64,000 bases of DNA from Deltaproteobacteria bacterium (GCA_029262275.1 JAJCZS010000022.1:1-64000); one strand, 5' to 3'. Shown: positions 1 to 9,713, counted from the stretch's first letter. Made by a program: numbers and translations. The notes: a model not told the origin generated them from the letters alone.

Positions 1-172
1 ACACTTTTTTTCACTTTCAGACAATGAGAATAGTAGTTAAATATCATTTTAATATAAGATTAGAACCATTGAGATAAGTTGCGTATCTGCGGCAGAAAAT
101 TTAATTGTTAATGCACTTATGATATAATTAATAACGGTTTGACAAGAAGTTGAATAATCTGGGGAGCTTAAA

Positions 173-454
173 GTGAAGAAACTTAATATATTTATAATGT
201 TAGTGGTCATATTTTTTCTCTCACCATCTTATTATGATTTTGATGAGAACTTTACTTCTAATATCTGCTTTTCGGATGAGCCAGCTCTAACTATCTTTGA
301 ACCTCAAACTTTTACAGAAAATGTCGACTTTCTTTATGCTCATGGGGGAGGGCTTAATAAGTGTGGGTGTCATTTTAATAGAAAAACTGGTGAGTGCCAT
401 TGCCACCGAAATAAAGGCTGCGGGTGTGAGTGTCAACCTTCTAGCTGCAACTAA
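173..454 (+). CDS. Small secreted Cys/His-rich YHYH-like protein
   Basis: 93 aa with an N-terminal hydrophobic segment (residues 5-20) that looks like a signal peptide or anchor. The C-terminal third (about residues 57-93) is rich in Cys and His, with the pattern GGGLNKCGCHFNRKTGECHC. This resembles the short YHYH-type domain of many exported bacterial proteins (GGLDxxGCHxxRKTGxYHCH), here with extra cysteines, which might bind metal or form disulfides. Start is GTG at 173, chosen because GGGGAG lies 7 nt upstream (161-166). It stands alone, 99 bp before the next gene. Family assignment is from memory of the motif; function unknown. Confidence 0.65.
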   Translation: MKKLNIFIMLVVIFFLSPSYYDFDENFTSNICFSDEPALTIFEPQTFTENVDFLYAHGGGLNKCGCHFNRKTGECHCHRNKGCGCECQPSSCN

Positions 455-553
455 ATTCCATAATAATTGTTAATTTACTGTTAGAGCACTTGGAATAAAT
501 CCGTTTCCATTTAGAATAGTCCTACGTAAGCTATCTTTTCCAGGGGAATACAA

Positions 554-2119
554 ATGAGCTCTCAAACTGACACTCTTTCAGAGGAAATTCTAAAACAGCT
601 TAAAGAAAAAGGCGTGTCAAAAGAATCGTCTTTATCTCAGATAGAGACTTTCAAAAAAGGTATACCATTTACAGAGCTACTACGTCCTTGCACACTAGGC
701 GACGGTATAGAAAACATAGGTTCAGAAATAGACGAATATGTAAGTCTTTTTGAGAGCAAGGCCCCAGCTCTGAAAACAATAAAATTTGTCCCCGCCTCTG
801 GTGCTGCAAGCCGTATGTTTAAAGAACTTCTTTCTATAAGTTCCCGAAATGGTGAAGTTAGCAAAAGCGACCTAATTGATGAAGATAGTAAAGACTCCAA
901 TGTTTTTCTTGTCTTTATTGATAACATCTTAAAATTTGCCTTCTACAACGATCTTAAACTCGCTATGGACAAGGATGGGCATAATATAGAAAATCTCGTA
1001 CAGGGCGGCACATATAAAGAAATAGCAAACTATACACTCGGACCAGATGGTCTGAACTATGTAAATCTTCCAAAAGGAATTATAGAGTTTCATAGATATG
1101 GGGACAAATCACGCACTGCTTTTGAGGAGCATCTGGTTGAGGCAAGAGTGTATGCAAAGGATGGAGATCGGGTGTCCAGAGTCCATTTTACAGTATCCCC
1201 GGAATACTTAAATAAAGTTAAAGATCTTCTAGACAAAAAAAAGGCTCTCTATGAGTCAGATGATGTTAAGTTACATATTAGCTATTCCGTTCAGAAACCC
1301 TCTACTGATACAATAGCTGTTGATATGGACAACAAGCCTTTTCTAGATAATGATGGAGCTGTCGTATTAAGACCGGGTGGACACGGAGCTCTAATAGAGA
1401 ATCTTAACGATCTGGATTGTGATATAGCTTTTATAAAAAATATTGATAATGTTGTCCCTGATCATCTAAAGCCAGAGACCTATCTATATAAAAAAGCTCT
1501 TGGCGGATATCTCCTAAATATACAATCTAAGATGTTCAATTATATGAAAAAGTTAGATGGTGGACACTCAGATGAACTAGTAGAAAGCATAGCAAAATTT
1601 TTAAATGAAGAACTAAAGATCGAGCTTCCATCTGGATTCAACGATTTAGATTCTGATAAGAAAATAGAGTTTATGCTCTCAAAACTAAACAGGCCACTTA
1701 GGGTTTGTGGGGTAGTAAAGAATGTAGGTGAGCCTGGAGGCGGTCCATTTTGGATAAGGGATTCAAAAGGCCAAGTATCGAAACAGATTGTAGAGTCTGC
1801 GCAGGTTAATTTAGATTCTCAAGAACAAACGATAGCATGGGAGTCCTCAACTCACTTTAATCCTGTTGATCTAGTGTGCGGGCTTAAAAATTATAAAGGA
1901 GAGTCTTTTGATTTGAGAGAATATGTTGATCCTGATATGGGCTTTATCTCGTATAAATCCAAAGATGGCAGAGACTTAAAGGCGCTTGAGCTCCCAGGGC
2001 TTTGGAACGGGGCTATGGCAAATTGGAATACATTATTTGTTGAAGTCCCTCTTATAACCTTTAATCCTGTAAAGGGAGTATTAGATCTTCTACGAGCTGA
2101 GCATCAAGCTTCTATCTGA
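554..2119 (+). CDS. DUF4301 family protein (nucleotidyltransferase-like motif)
   Basis: 521 aa, the usual length of DUF4301 proteins, which occur mainly in Bacteroidetes and scattered marine bacteria. The glycine/alanine-rich segment KFVPASGAASRMFK (residues 77-90) resembles the nucleotide-binding loop of sugar nucleotidyltransferases, but no activity is established. Other conserved-looking stretches are FHRYGD...RTAFEEHLVEA in the middle and GVVKNVGEPGGGPFW toward the C-terminus. No signal peptide, so probably cytoplasmic. RBS CAGGGG lies just upstream of ATG 554. The next gene begins 9 nt after the stop, so the two are almost surely co-transcribed. Confidence 0.75.
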   Translation: MSSQTDTLSEEILKQLKEKGVSKESSLSQIETFKKGIPFTELLRPCTLGDGIENIGSEIDEYVSLFESKAPALKTIKFVPASGAASRMFKELLSISSRNGEVSKSDLIDEDSKDSNVFLVFIDNILKFAFYNDLKLAMDKDGHNIENLVQGGTYKEIANYTLGPDGLNYVNLPKGIIEFHRYGDKSRTAFEEHLVEARVYAKDGDRVSRVHFTVSPEYLNKVKDLLDKKKALYESDDVKLHISYSVQKPSTDTIAVDMDNKPFLDNDGAVVLRPGGHGALIENLNDLDCDIAFIKNIDNVVPDHLKPETYLYKKALGGYLLNIQSKMFNYMKKLDGGHSDELVESIAKFLNEELKIELPSGFNDLDSDKKIEFMLSKLNRPLRVCGVVKNVGEPGGGPFWIRDSKGQVSKQIVESAQVNLDSQEQTIAWESSTHFNPVDLVCGLKNYKGESFDLREYVDPDMGFISYKSKDGRDLKALELPGLWNGAMANWNTLFVEVPLITFNPVKGVLDLLRAEHQASI

Positions 2120-2128
2120 TATCTCACT

Positions 2129-3394
2129 ATGAAAAGACAAACTGTTACGGTTAATTTGCCCGTCCATATACCAGATGAGCTAAGTGCTTTATCAAAAACC
2201 CTCACCGATGTGCTCTTTAATATAGAGTCTCTTTATAAATTGCAGTTGAAGGGAGATATATCAATAAGAGAAGAGAGAAGAATTTGGAATGATATTCCAG
2301 ATACTCTAGGATCTGCGAATATTCCAGAGACTCATATACAAAATCTTGAAAAAGGCATATTCGATCTTTATCCCATAACTATAAATTCTAAGCAGGGCCA
2401 GATGGATCTGGTTATTGGTAAGGTTTTTGCCTCCGAAGGGGATTCTATAAGCTACTACTCAGGGGTAGCCGGGGTTGTAAATAATAGTTATAAAGCAGTC
2501 ATTGATAAATTTGACTCTAAGCTTCATCTTCTATGTCAAAAACTATCCACTATATCGCCCAATGAAACTAAATCTATAAAAGACAAAGCGCCCAAGATTA
2601 AGTGCCTAGATGTTTTCTCATTAGCGGGAGCCTTTGATGTGCTTCATAAGCCAATTTGTATCTTTTTCTCCGGAGAGAATTCAGAGAATATTTCGACCCT
2701 CTCAAATATGACTGTGTTTATAAATCTATACTCAGCTAGGTTTAAGGCATTAACTACGGAGATTGCCAAGAGTTGCTTGTTGGGCTCTGAATTGCTGGAA
2801 AATTTGTCTGATTCGTCTATTTCTGACCTTCTTTTGATATGGCTTAGGGGGCATGATGTAGGACATTTTATTGGAGTGGACAAATTAGGTGAGGAGATGT
2901 CACAATTTGATAAAGACTATATGATATTGCATGAGCTTAAGTCCGATATGATAGCTCTTTATTCTTTTAGACTCTATTGGGAGGATCTACTGGGGGATGG
3001 TTTGCTTGAGAAGATCTATTTCCTTACATTTGCTGAGATGCTCCGCTACATAAGAAGGGGGGATCTCCTAGGTCATCCCGATAGTGCATCGGCATATCTG
3101 GCATGGCGTTACTTTGAGTCCTCAGGGGTGATCGAATACGATTCAGATTTGCTGAAATTTAATATAAGCTTTGAGCTCTTAGAAGAATCTGTGTCTGATT
3201 TTACTAACGAGCTTCTAGGTATATTCAAAGATGGTAATGTCGAAGCAGCAAGAGAGTTGGTAAAGCGTTACGGAAGTTTAGAGAACATGGATGAAGGTGA
3301 TCTATTCCCGAGAGCTTGCGGTGAAAATCTAAGAAAAGTGCTTGATAATAAGGATATAGCCTACTACATAGATTATTCTTTTCAGACTAAATGA
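2129..3394 (+). CDS. Uncharacterised protein, possibly divergent M49-like metallopeptidase
   Basis: 421 aa, no signal peptide, following the DUF4301 gene by 9 nt. I do not recognise a family outright. A segment around residues 240-280 reads LRGHDVGHFIGV then, 22 residues after the second His, HELKSDMIALYSF. This spacing recalls the zinc site of M49-like peptidases, where HExxH (or HExxxH) is followed by an E-E-x-K-A-D helix supplying the third ligand. Here H242 and H246 plus E269 could be ligands, but the catalytic Glu is replaced by Asp243, which would impair or change catalysis. The match is short and could be chance; HD-type or purely structural roles are alternatives. The pairing suggests a joint role with DUF4301. 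Confidence 0.5.
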   Translation: MKRQTVTVNLPVHIPDELSALSKTLTDVLFNIESLYKLQLKGDISIREERRIWNDIPDTLGSANIPETHIQNLEKGIFDLYPITINSKQGQMDLVIGKVFASEGDSISYYSGVAGVVNNSYKAVIDKFDSKLHLLCQKLSTISPNETKSIKDKAPKIKCLDVFSLAGAFDVLHKPICIFFSGENSENISTLSNMTVFINLYSARFKALTTEIAKSCLLGSELLENLSDSSISDLLLIWLRGHDVGHFIGVDKLGEEMSQFDKDYMILHELKSDMIALYSFRLYWEDLLGDGLLEKIYFLTFAEMLRYIRRGDLLGHPDSASAYLAWRYFESSGVIEYDSDLLKFNISFELLEESVSDFTNELLGIFKDGNVEAARELVKRYGSLENMDEGDLFPRACGENLRKVLDNKDIAYYIDYSFQTK

Positions 3395-3575
3395 GCTTGT
3401 TGATGTTCTGTCTTTTTAAGATTTCCCCATCATCAATGTTTTGACTGTCCTTCTTGAGTTAGTCTGAATAAACAATAAATACCCGTGCTTATAAAGAGGT
3501 TCAATTATAATATGACTTAGTGCATAATATGTGAATGTGAATTAGGGGATAAATCAGAATTTCTTAGAGGATTTA

Positions 3576-4778
3576 TTGAAAAAACATTATATCTATCCAG
3601 CATTAATCGTAGTTTTGATTATGTGCTCATGTGGAAATCAGTCAGAGACTCCGGTGCAAGTAGCTGAGCGTATGCAAGTTTTTGCATGTGCAGGTGATGT
3701 TGAGGGCTTCTATGCTTATGTTGATAAATTGTCTGTAGAAAACAATTTAAAGAACATTGCCACGCAGAAAATCAGAGAAAATATTGCTAATACTGATGAC
3801 CTTGAAGAATTTGAAGAGGTTGTAATCCCGAGTCTAGTAGTTCTTAAATGGGAGATTATGAACAGAGAGTTGAAGAGCGGGGAGGGGGGAGCCTTTTGTA
3901 ATATGCAGGCCCACAGTGACCAAGGAGACGAAAATAGTATTAATATAGTATTCCCCGATGGACAGACTTCTACCTGGCATTTTGAGAAAAGAGCAGGGCA
4001 ATTGATTCTAGTCTCTATTTTAGACGAAGAGCCCTTTGATTTTGCTGGTCTTGGGCTGCAGTCCAAAACTAGAAATAGCTTTGAAAGTAAAAATAGGGTT
4101 TCACAGAAGGCATCTCAAAAGACAGAAGATATTGAAAAACCAAAGCCATCCGATAGTAAAAAGCCTTTGATAGCAAAACAAAGAAGTGATTCAAATATAG
4201 CACTTGATAGTGAACAAGATAAAAAAGTTATAGACTCTAGTAAAGAGCCTGTTCCACAACAGGAAAGGGCACCTATAATAGTTGACCAAGCCGAACTACC
4301 CTCATCTACCGAGCAACCTATTAGAGGGTTTGATTTTGGAGTTGCAAGGTGGGGAATGACCAGGGGGCAAGTAATTTCCTTAGAATCGTCATCCCCAATC
4401 TCAGAATCAGCAAATTCACTAAAATATATCGGCAGATATAATGGTATAGATGCTGAATTGGAATATGTTTTCTCTAATGATAGGCTCGTGAAAGGGCGAT
4501 ATTTACTGCTTGGTCCCCATACAGATGAAACAGTGTACCTACGAGACTATAAGAGGATAGAAGCGCTTTTAACAGGCAAATTTGGCAAGCCGCAGATAAA
4601 TGAAGAGCAGTGGACTAATTCCCTCTATAAAGACAATCCGGACCGCCACGGGTTTGCAGTATATATTGGTCACTTAAGCTATAGAGCCAAATGGACTACA
4701 AATAGATCGAATATATTGCTTGAATTAAAAAGCAATAATTACAATATGTTATTAGGAGCTCTATATCGTTCTAGATGA
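3576..4778 (+). CDS. Exported lipoprotein with C-terminal WGMT domain
   Basis: 400 aa. The TTG start at 3576 is supported by AGAGG 5 nt upstream. The N-terminus is a signal sequence ending LIMCSC, a plausible lipobox with the second Cys lipidated. Residues about 25-155 form a globular domain, followed by a Lys/Ser/Glu/Pro-rich low-complexity linker (about 165-245), then a C-terminal domain starting FDFGVARWGMTRGQV and running to the end (about 250-400). That domain recurs in the products at 16374-16892, 16996-17532 and 61376-62017. Probably a membrane-anchored periplasmic protein; function unknown. Confidence 0.6.
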   Translation: MKKHYIYPALIVVLIMCSCGNQSETPVQVAERMQVFACAGDVEGFYAYVDKLSVENNLKNIATQKIRENIANTDDLEEFEEVVIPSLVVLKWEIMNRELKSGEGGAFCNMQAHSDQGDENSINIVFPDGQTSTWHFEKRAGQLILVSILDEEPFDFAGLGLQSKTRNSFESKNRVSQKASQKTEDIEKPKPSDSKKPLIAKQRSDSNIALDSEQDKKVIDSSKEPVPQQERAPIIVDQAELPSSTEQPIRGFDFGVARWGMTRGQVISLESSSPISESANSLKYIGRYNGIDAELEYVFSNDRLVKGRYLLLGPHTDETVYLRDYKRIEALLTGKFGKPQINEEQWTNSLYKDNPDRHGFAVYIGHLSYRAKWTTNRSNILLELKSNNYNMLLGALYRSR

Positions 4779-4951
4779 ACACCTTCAGATTAGAGAGAAA
4801 TTTTATTAATCTCATTGCAATCTTTCTGCTGAGCTTATATAATCAATTAAGTGTTTCTTTCTAATTGTGTTTCTTCAGTTAGTTGCATTGAATAAATAAA
4901 GTAGTACGTAAAGATTTTTGAGAAAAAGATAATCAACCTGTACTAATAGGA

Positions 4952-5200
4952 TTGCCTAAATTGATAGACTACAAAGTAGAAAATATTACTCTTACTGATG
5001 ATGAAAAATCCTTTGTTGTTGATATGATTGTAGAGATGGAGGATATTGATTTTGACTCAGACCCAGTTTATATCTCATTGAGTTTTTCTCTCGTAAACGA
5101 TTCCAGCGATCTTGATATTATCAAGGAAAAAGCAGTTACGAAAGGGAAAAATATTCTCAAAAGAGTGCTGCTTGAGGATGCCCAGCAGGAGCTCTTCTAA
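4952..5200 (+). CDS. Small acidic hypothetical protein
   Basis: 82 aa, acidic in the middle, no signal peptide or membrane segment. The start is uncertain: TTG at 4952 has only a weak AATAGG upstream, and a second TTG lies 9 nt further in. The body alternates hydrophobic and acidic residues (DSDPVYISLSFSL) and ends with a helix-like ILKRVLLEDAQQELF, consistent with a small folded alpha/beta protein. It lies in the gap between the WGMT lipoprotein and the Ada/AlkA gene with no clear operon link. I recognise no family. Confidence 0.4.
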   Translation: MPKLIDYKVENITLTDDEKSFVVDMIVEMEDIDFDSDPVYISLSFSLVNDSSDLDIIKEKAVTKGKNILKRVLLEDAQQELF

Positions 5201-5304
5201 GACAGCTTTCATTTCAATAATATAACAAATATCACTTAAAACTATTTTGTGATAATGTCCGAAAATGGCCAGCAATCACTTTTGATAGCGTGTATATTTT
5301 CTAC

Positions 5305-6756
5305 ATGAGGTCAGAAGAAGATGTTTTCTATGAAGCAATTCTTACAAGAGATTATAGGTTTGATGGGAAGTTCTTTGCAGGCTCCGTAACAACTTGGATC
5401 TATTGTAGGCCAATATGTCCTGCAAAACCTAAAAGACAAAATGTCAGGTTCTTTAACACGGCAATTGAGGCTGAGAAGGCAGGTTACAGGCCATGTTTGA
5501 GATGCCGACCTGAGAGTGCCCCATCGTCTCCAGCTTGGCTAGGTAAGAGCGACACTGTAAAGCGTGGTTTGAATATTCTATTAGGACCTGATTTTTATGA
5601 ATATGATGAGGATGCTTTTGCCCACACTTTGGGGGTTAGTTCCAGGCACTTAAGACGTTTGTTTCAAGAAGAAGTAGGTAGAACTCCTAAAATGATTGCA
5701 GATACTAATCGGCTTGATTTTGCCAGGAAACTTATTACAGAAACAAATTTGCCCTTTACAAAGATTGCTTTTGCATCAGGCTTTTCTTCGATCAGACGGT
5801 TTAATGATTCTATTAAAAAGCGTTTTACAAAACCACCATCAGCCCTTAGAAAGTCAAAAAACAAACAATACAAAGAGGGTAGCGGGATTACGCTTGAGTT
5901 GTCATATCGTCCCCCATTTCTATGGGATGATCATTTAAGGTTCTATCGTGCTCATCAGATTAGAGGTGTGGAAGAGGTCTCAGAGCATAGTTACTCACGC
6001 ACTTTTAGAAGGTATGGAACTGTGGGATATTTGGACATATCTCAAGTTCCAGATAAACCTGCGCTTTCTGTAACTATAATAGCTGAGGACATGAAATGTC
6101 TTTATCCCTTAACACAGAACCTAAGGCTGATGTTTGATTTAAATACAGACCCTCTACTTATTGCCAATACTTTTCAATATTCTAAGCCTCTTAATAATAT
6201 GGTTAAAAGAAGCCCGGGGCTTAGGCTTTCTAGATTCTGGGACCCTTTTGAAGGGGCGGTGTACACGATATTAGGTCAGCTAGTATCTTTAGCCCAGGCT
6301 AGAAAAATGATAGGAAGACTCGTGGAGAATTATGGAGAAACCATTATAAACCCTATGACTGGTGAAGATACAAAACTATTTCCTACTCCAAAATTACTTT
6401 CAAATGCTAAAATTAACGAAATAGGTACAACGAAAATTCGTGCAAAGGCTATTAATGATCTCTCAGAGAAGGTTTTAGATGGCTCTATAATTTTTGATTC
6501 TGCAAGAGATAACAATATGTTGAGAAAAACCCTTCTCTCTATAAAAGGCGTAGGACCATGGACGGCAGATTATATTGCTCTTAGAGCATTGGGTGAACCC
6601 GATGTGTTTCCTGCCCAAGACCTAATACTTAAACGCAGTCTTGGAGAGTATCCGGATATAAAGCTCGAGGACTCAGCGCCATATAGATCCTATTTAGCAG
6701 CACATTTGTGGCATGAACACAGTCAAAATAATTTGAACAAGGAGGCAGCTAAATGA
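5305..6756 (+). CDS. alkA: Ada-AraC-AlkA fusion: DNA alkylation sensor and 3-methyladenine glycosylase
   Basis: 483 aa from ATG 5305. Domains in order: an Ada metal-binding domain (residues 5-75) with four zinc cysteines C34, C38, C64 and C67, which in Ada repairs methylphosphotriesters by methylating a Cys; an AraC-type HTH (about 85-180); an AlkA N-terminal domain (about 195-290); and an HhH-GPD glycosylase domain (about 310-470) with IKGVGPWTADYIALRAL and the likely catalytic Asp439 in FPAQD. It should sense alkylated DNA, activate transcription and excise alkylated bases. The ATG was preferred to GTG 5290 because family members begin close to this point. The stop overlaps the next gene's start by 4 nt, so both make an alkylation-repair operon. 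Confidence 0.93.
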   Translation: MRSEEDVFYEAILTRDYRFDGKFFAGSVTTWIYCRPICPAKPKRQNVRFFNTAIEAEKAGYRPCLRCRPESAPSSPAWLGKSDTVKRGLNILLGPDFYEYDEDAFAHTLGVSSRHLRRLFQEEVGRTPKMIADTNRLDFARKLITETNLPFTKIAFASGFSSIRRFNDSIKKRFTKPPSALRKSKNKQYKEGSGITLELSYRPPFLWDDHLRFYRAHQIRGVEEVSEHSYSRTFRRYGTVGYLDISQVPDKPALSVTIIAEDMKCLYPLTQNLRLMFDLNTDPLLIANTFQYSKPLNNMVKRSPGLRLSRFWDPFEGAVYTILGQLVSLAQARKMIGRLVENYGETIINPMTGEDTKLFPTPKLLSNAKINEIGTTKIRAKAINDLSEKVLDGSIIFDSARDNNMLRKTLLSIKGVGPWTADYIALRALGEPDVFPAQDLILKRSLGEYPDIKLEDSAPYRSYLAAHLWHEHSQNNLNKEAAK

Positions 6757-7241
6757 AATATTGTTACACTGTAATTAAAAGCCCAGTTGGTGATATCATT
6801 TTGGTGGCTGATAAAGAGAGTCTTTGCGCCATCTACTGGCCAAACCAAAAACCTGATAATAAAAAATTCCCAGATCTACAAAAGAAAGATGGAACCAAGG
6901 TTCTTAGGTCTGCGGTTAAGCAATTGAACTCCTATTTCGCAGGTAAAACTAAGAAGTTTGATATTCCTCTTAGGCCTGTTGGTACAGATTTTCAAGAACA
7001 GGTTTGGAAAGCGCTTAGGTCAATAAGCTATGGGAAAACGGTTTCTTATGGTGATATTGCTAAGAAAATCGGGAATCCCAAAGCGGTAAGAGCTGTTGGA
7101 GCCGCTATCGGAAAAAACCCGCTTTCCATTATTGTTCCCTGTCACAGGGTAATTGGATCCAATGGTAAGCTCACAGGATTTGCGGGTGGTCTTGGAACCA
7201 AAGAGTTCCTTCTTAATCTTGAGAACCAAGCCGCTAAGTAA
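6753..7241 (+). CDS. ogt: Methylated-DNA--protein-cysteine S-methyltransferase
   Basis: 162 aa, the normal size for Ogt/AGT. It removes methyl groups from O6-methylguanine by transfer to an active-site Cys (suicide repair). The signature PCHRVIGSNGKLTGFAGG is intact, with the acceptor Cys at residue 130 and the GKTVSYGDIAKKIGNPKAVRAVG DNA-binding helices before it. It overlaps the Ada/AlkA gene by 4 nt (ATGA), implying translational coupling and likely induction by the upstream protein. An N-terminal Ogt-type domain occupies about residues 1-75. Confidence 0.95.
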   Translation: MKYCYTVIKSPVGDIILVADKESLCAIYWPNQKPDNKKFPDLQKKDGTKVLRSAVKQLNSYFAGKTKKFDIPLRPVGTDFQEQVWKALRSISYGKTVSYGDIAKKIGNPKAVRAVGAAIGKNPLSIIVPCHRVIGSNGKLTGFAGGLGTKEFLLNLENQAAK

Positions 7242-7294
7242 CAATAGCTTTATTTATTGAAGAAGTTAGTTTTGACTGTAGCCTAAACATTACT

Positions 7295-7894
7295 ATGAAA
7301 GAAAAACCCTTTAGCCAGGCATCAGAAAATAATAAAGCCCCCATACTAGAAATATTAAAAGGTGCTTTTGAAAATACTAAAACTGTATTAGAAATTGGTA
7401 GCGGCACAGGTCAGCATGCTGTGCACTTGGCTTCAAACCTTTCTCATCTTAAATGGCAGCCTACAGATAGAGAAATTGAGTTCTCAGGCATTACACTTTG
7501 GCTTGATGAGGCGGGGCTTGCAAACGTTTATGAGCCGCTAGTGTTAGATGTGAACAATTTGCCCTGGAGGCTTGGTGAGTTTGATGCTGTTTTCACGGCA
7601 AACACTCTTCATATAATGTCTAAGGCAGACATAGAAAACATGTTTCTAGGCATATCACAAATATTAACTGGCACCGGCAAACTTTGTGTTTATGGTCCAT
7701 TTAACTACGATGGAAAATACACAAGTGAGAGTAACGAGAGGTTTGATGGGTGGCTTTATAAGCAGAATCCACAAAGTGCTATTAGAGACTTCGAGTGGGT
7801 AAATTCTCTTGCTGAGAACATTGGACTCACTTTAATTCACGATCACACCATGCCTGCAAATAATCGGCTATTAGAGTGGATTAGGCAAAGCTAA
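7295..7894 (+). CDS. DUF938 class I SAM-dependent methyltransferase
   Basis: 199 aa, the usual DUF938 length. It starts MKEKPFSQASENNKAPIL, typical of the family, followed by the SAM-binding motif VLEIGSGTGQHAVHLA (about residues 35-50), then PTDRE and DAVFTANTLHIM. It is probably a cytoplasmic methyltransferase of unknown substrate. It is transcribed from its own position 53 bp after ogt and could be the last gene of the alkylation operon, though no family knowledge links it to repair. Its stop abuts the stop of a convergent gene with zero spacing. Confidence 0.88.
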   Translation: MKEKPFSQASENNKAPILEILKGAFENTKTVLEIGSGTGQHAVHLASNLSHLKWQPTDREIEFSGITLWLDEAGLANVYEPLVLDVNNLPWRLGEFDAVFTANTLHIMSKADIENMFLGISQILTGTGKLCVYGPFNYDGKYTSESNERFDGWLYKQNPQSAIRDFEWVNSLAENIGLTLIHDHTMPANNRLLEWIRQS

Positions 7895-8401
7895 TTAATC
7901 TTGAGATTCTAGCACTTTGCCCGCAGAGAAAACTGCAGAATATGTCATTGAGAATGCTACAAGGCCAGCAAAGACGGCCACAATAGGTATTACTGTTGAT
8001 ACCGACAATGTAGCATAGGTGGGAAATAGGGCCCTAAGAATAATTGCCAATCCCATAACTAATAGAAATGCAATTAGTGCACGAGATAAGGCTTTTCTGA
8101 TTGCAATTTTGATCCATGGTTTTTTTTTCTGTTTTCCTGATGTTTGAGCCCTACTCTTCGATACTTCTTTAATTGTAGCTATAAAAGTTGCTATTGTTAC
8201 CAAGAAACTAATAATCAGAGACCTCGGGATAAGAGCTCCTATTAACGAGTGGTTCCATATTTCTGCAACTGACGCAAATAGCGGAACTTCACCTTTGCCT
8301 CTAAGTGCAAAATATACAATTATTAAATTTAAGGCTCCTGCAACCACAGAGCTCAGAACTGCACGTCTGACTGCAAAGGATCTTAGATTATTTGCCATCA
8401 T
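7895..8401 (-). CDS. Hypothetical multi-pass membrane protein
   Basis: 168 aa with about four hydrophobic helices (roughly residues 13-33, 50-73, 103-125 and 135-158) and a basic cytoplasmic loop SKSRAQTSGKQKKKPW in the centre. The two halves look loosely alike (each starts with a basic helix rich in Arg, then a hairpin), which might be an internal duplication, but this is uncertain. Either Met1 (8401) or Met2 (8398) could start. Convergent with the DUF938 gene. Family not recognised. Confidence 0.6.
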   Translation of the reverse strand: MMANNLRSFAVRRAVLSSVVAGALNLIIVYFALRGKGEVPLFASVAEIWNHSLIGALIPRSLIISFLVTIATFIATIKEVSKSRAQTSGKQKKKPWIKIAIRKALSRALIAFLLVMGLAIILRALFPTYATLSVSTVIPIVAVFAGLVAFSMTYSAVFSAGKVLESQD

Positions 8402-8453
8402 GGATATGTTATTATGAACAGAGATTTTTTACAATTAATATTATAGGTATAAA

Positions 8454-9524
8454 GTGAAAAAACATCCCAGACATCCTGATGAAATTACTGCAAAATGGTT
8501 CACCGAGGTATTAAAAGAAGCTGGACTCATTGTGAATTCCAATGTGGTATCTATAAAAAAGGAGCAAATTGCTCAGGGAAAGGCCTGGCTTAGTACAATT
8601 TTAAGAGTTGAAGTTGAGTATGATTCCCCAATAGATAGTGCACCCAATTCTTTTGTGCTCAAATTGCTATCTGAATCCCGCTCAAGTCGTGACTTCAGTT
8701 ATGAACGGCAAGCATACGAGCGCGAAATTAACTTTTATAACGAAGTTGCTGACACGATTCCAATTCATCTTCCAAAATTGTTTTATTCAGTAACTGGACC
8801 TGACTGTAATTTGTTGTTAATGGAAGACTTAAGCAATCTTACTGCTGGCGACCAGATCCGAGGAATGAACTACGAGCAAGTATTAATAACCCTTGAATCA
8901 CTTGCTAAGGTCCATAGTACTTATTGGACTAATCCTATCTTAGATTCTTTTAACTGGATGCCTTGTACTAACAATATAGATGTGGATTATGACGAAAACT
9001 GGGATTCGTTTGTGGAGTTATGCGGAGATTTTATTGACCCAGAAGGTCTTAGGATTGGTGAGAAATTGAGAACCCGTATCCCGTGGTTGTTAGAAGAAAT
9101 TTCTAAGAGACCCAAGACCTTAGTTCATGATGATATGAAGGTCGACAACTTGCTCTTTGGAAATGCTGGCACAAATGAGGAAGTCGTGATCCTGGATTGG
9201 CAATTTGCAATTCGTGGTATGGGGGCCATTGATGTGGCAAGATTGATAGGCGGCAGTATGTTTCCAAGGGAGCGGGAAGGGCACCATTTTGAAGCCCTTA
9301 GATACTGGCACGATAAACTTCTTGATAACGGGGTGGAGAACTATAATTGGGAAGAAGCTCAAAGGGATTATAAATTGGGTGCGTTATCATGTTTAACTTT
9401 CCCCGTACACTTCCATAAAGGAATAACTAGAGCCCACGGAAGAGCCCTGGAATATATAAAAATTCTCTATAGTGGACTATTTCTTTTTGCTCTAGCGATT
9501 GATGCAGACTCTATTTTGTCTTAG
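8454..9524 (+). CDS. Aminoglycoside phosphotransferase / ecdysteroid-kinase-like protein
   Basis: 356 aa with a protein-kinase-like fold of the APH/EcKL type. Visible parts: the N-lobe beta strand FVLKLLSES with the ATP-binding Lys70 and a Glu in the following helix YEREINFYNEV; the hinge LLMEDLSN; the catalytic loop LVHDDMKVDNLLFG (residues 223-236) with HxD and Asn232; and the metal-binding ILDWQF (Asp248). It should transfer phosphate to a small hydroxylated molecule; the substrate cannot be read. GTG start at 8454 has only weak upstream purines. Stands alone and diverges from the membrane-protein gene. Confidence 0.82.
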   Translation: MKKHPRHPDEITAKWFTEVLKEAGLIVNSNVVSIKKEQIAQGKAWLSTILRVEVEYDSPIDSAPNSFVLKLLSESRSSRDFSYERQAYEREINFYNEVADTIPIHLPKLFYSVTGPDCNLLLMEDLSNLTAGDQIRGMNYEQVLITLESLAKVHSTYWTNPILDSFNWMPCTNNIDVDYDENWDSFVELCGDFIDPEGLRIGEKLRTRIPWLLEEISKRPKTLVHDDMKVDNLLFGNAGTNEEVVILDWQFAIRGMGAIDVARLIGGSMFPREREGHHFEALRYWHDKLLDNGVENYNWEEAQRDYKLGALSCLTFPVHFHKGITRAHGRALEYIKILYSGLFLFALAIDADSILS

Positions 9525-9634
9525 TTCTTTGAGGTTACGGCAAATAAAACCTTTTATTGTTTAATTCTTTTTAATACCTCATACATTATTTATACGGAAC
9601 TACTCTATTTCAACAAATAATAATATCAATAACA

Positions 9635-9664
9635 TTGACTTTATATTCTGGATGCAAGTATAAT
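9635..9664 (+). promoter_or_regulatory. Predicted sigma-70 promoter
   Basis: TTGACT at 9635-9640 and TATAAT at 9659-9664 separated by 18 bp, placing transcription start near 9671, about 43 nt upstream of the Trp-repeat protein gene at 9714. Confidence 0.55.
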
Positions 9665-9713
9665 CTTTATAGACCGAACGGTTAAAAATGAAGGGATGGG
9701 GAGGAGATTCAGG

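Noticed and set aside
4861-4905. Possible sigma-54 promoter before the small acidic protein
   Set aside because: TTGCA is present but there is no GG at the -24 position.
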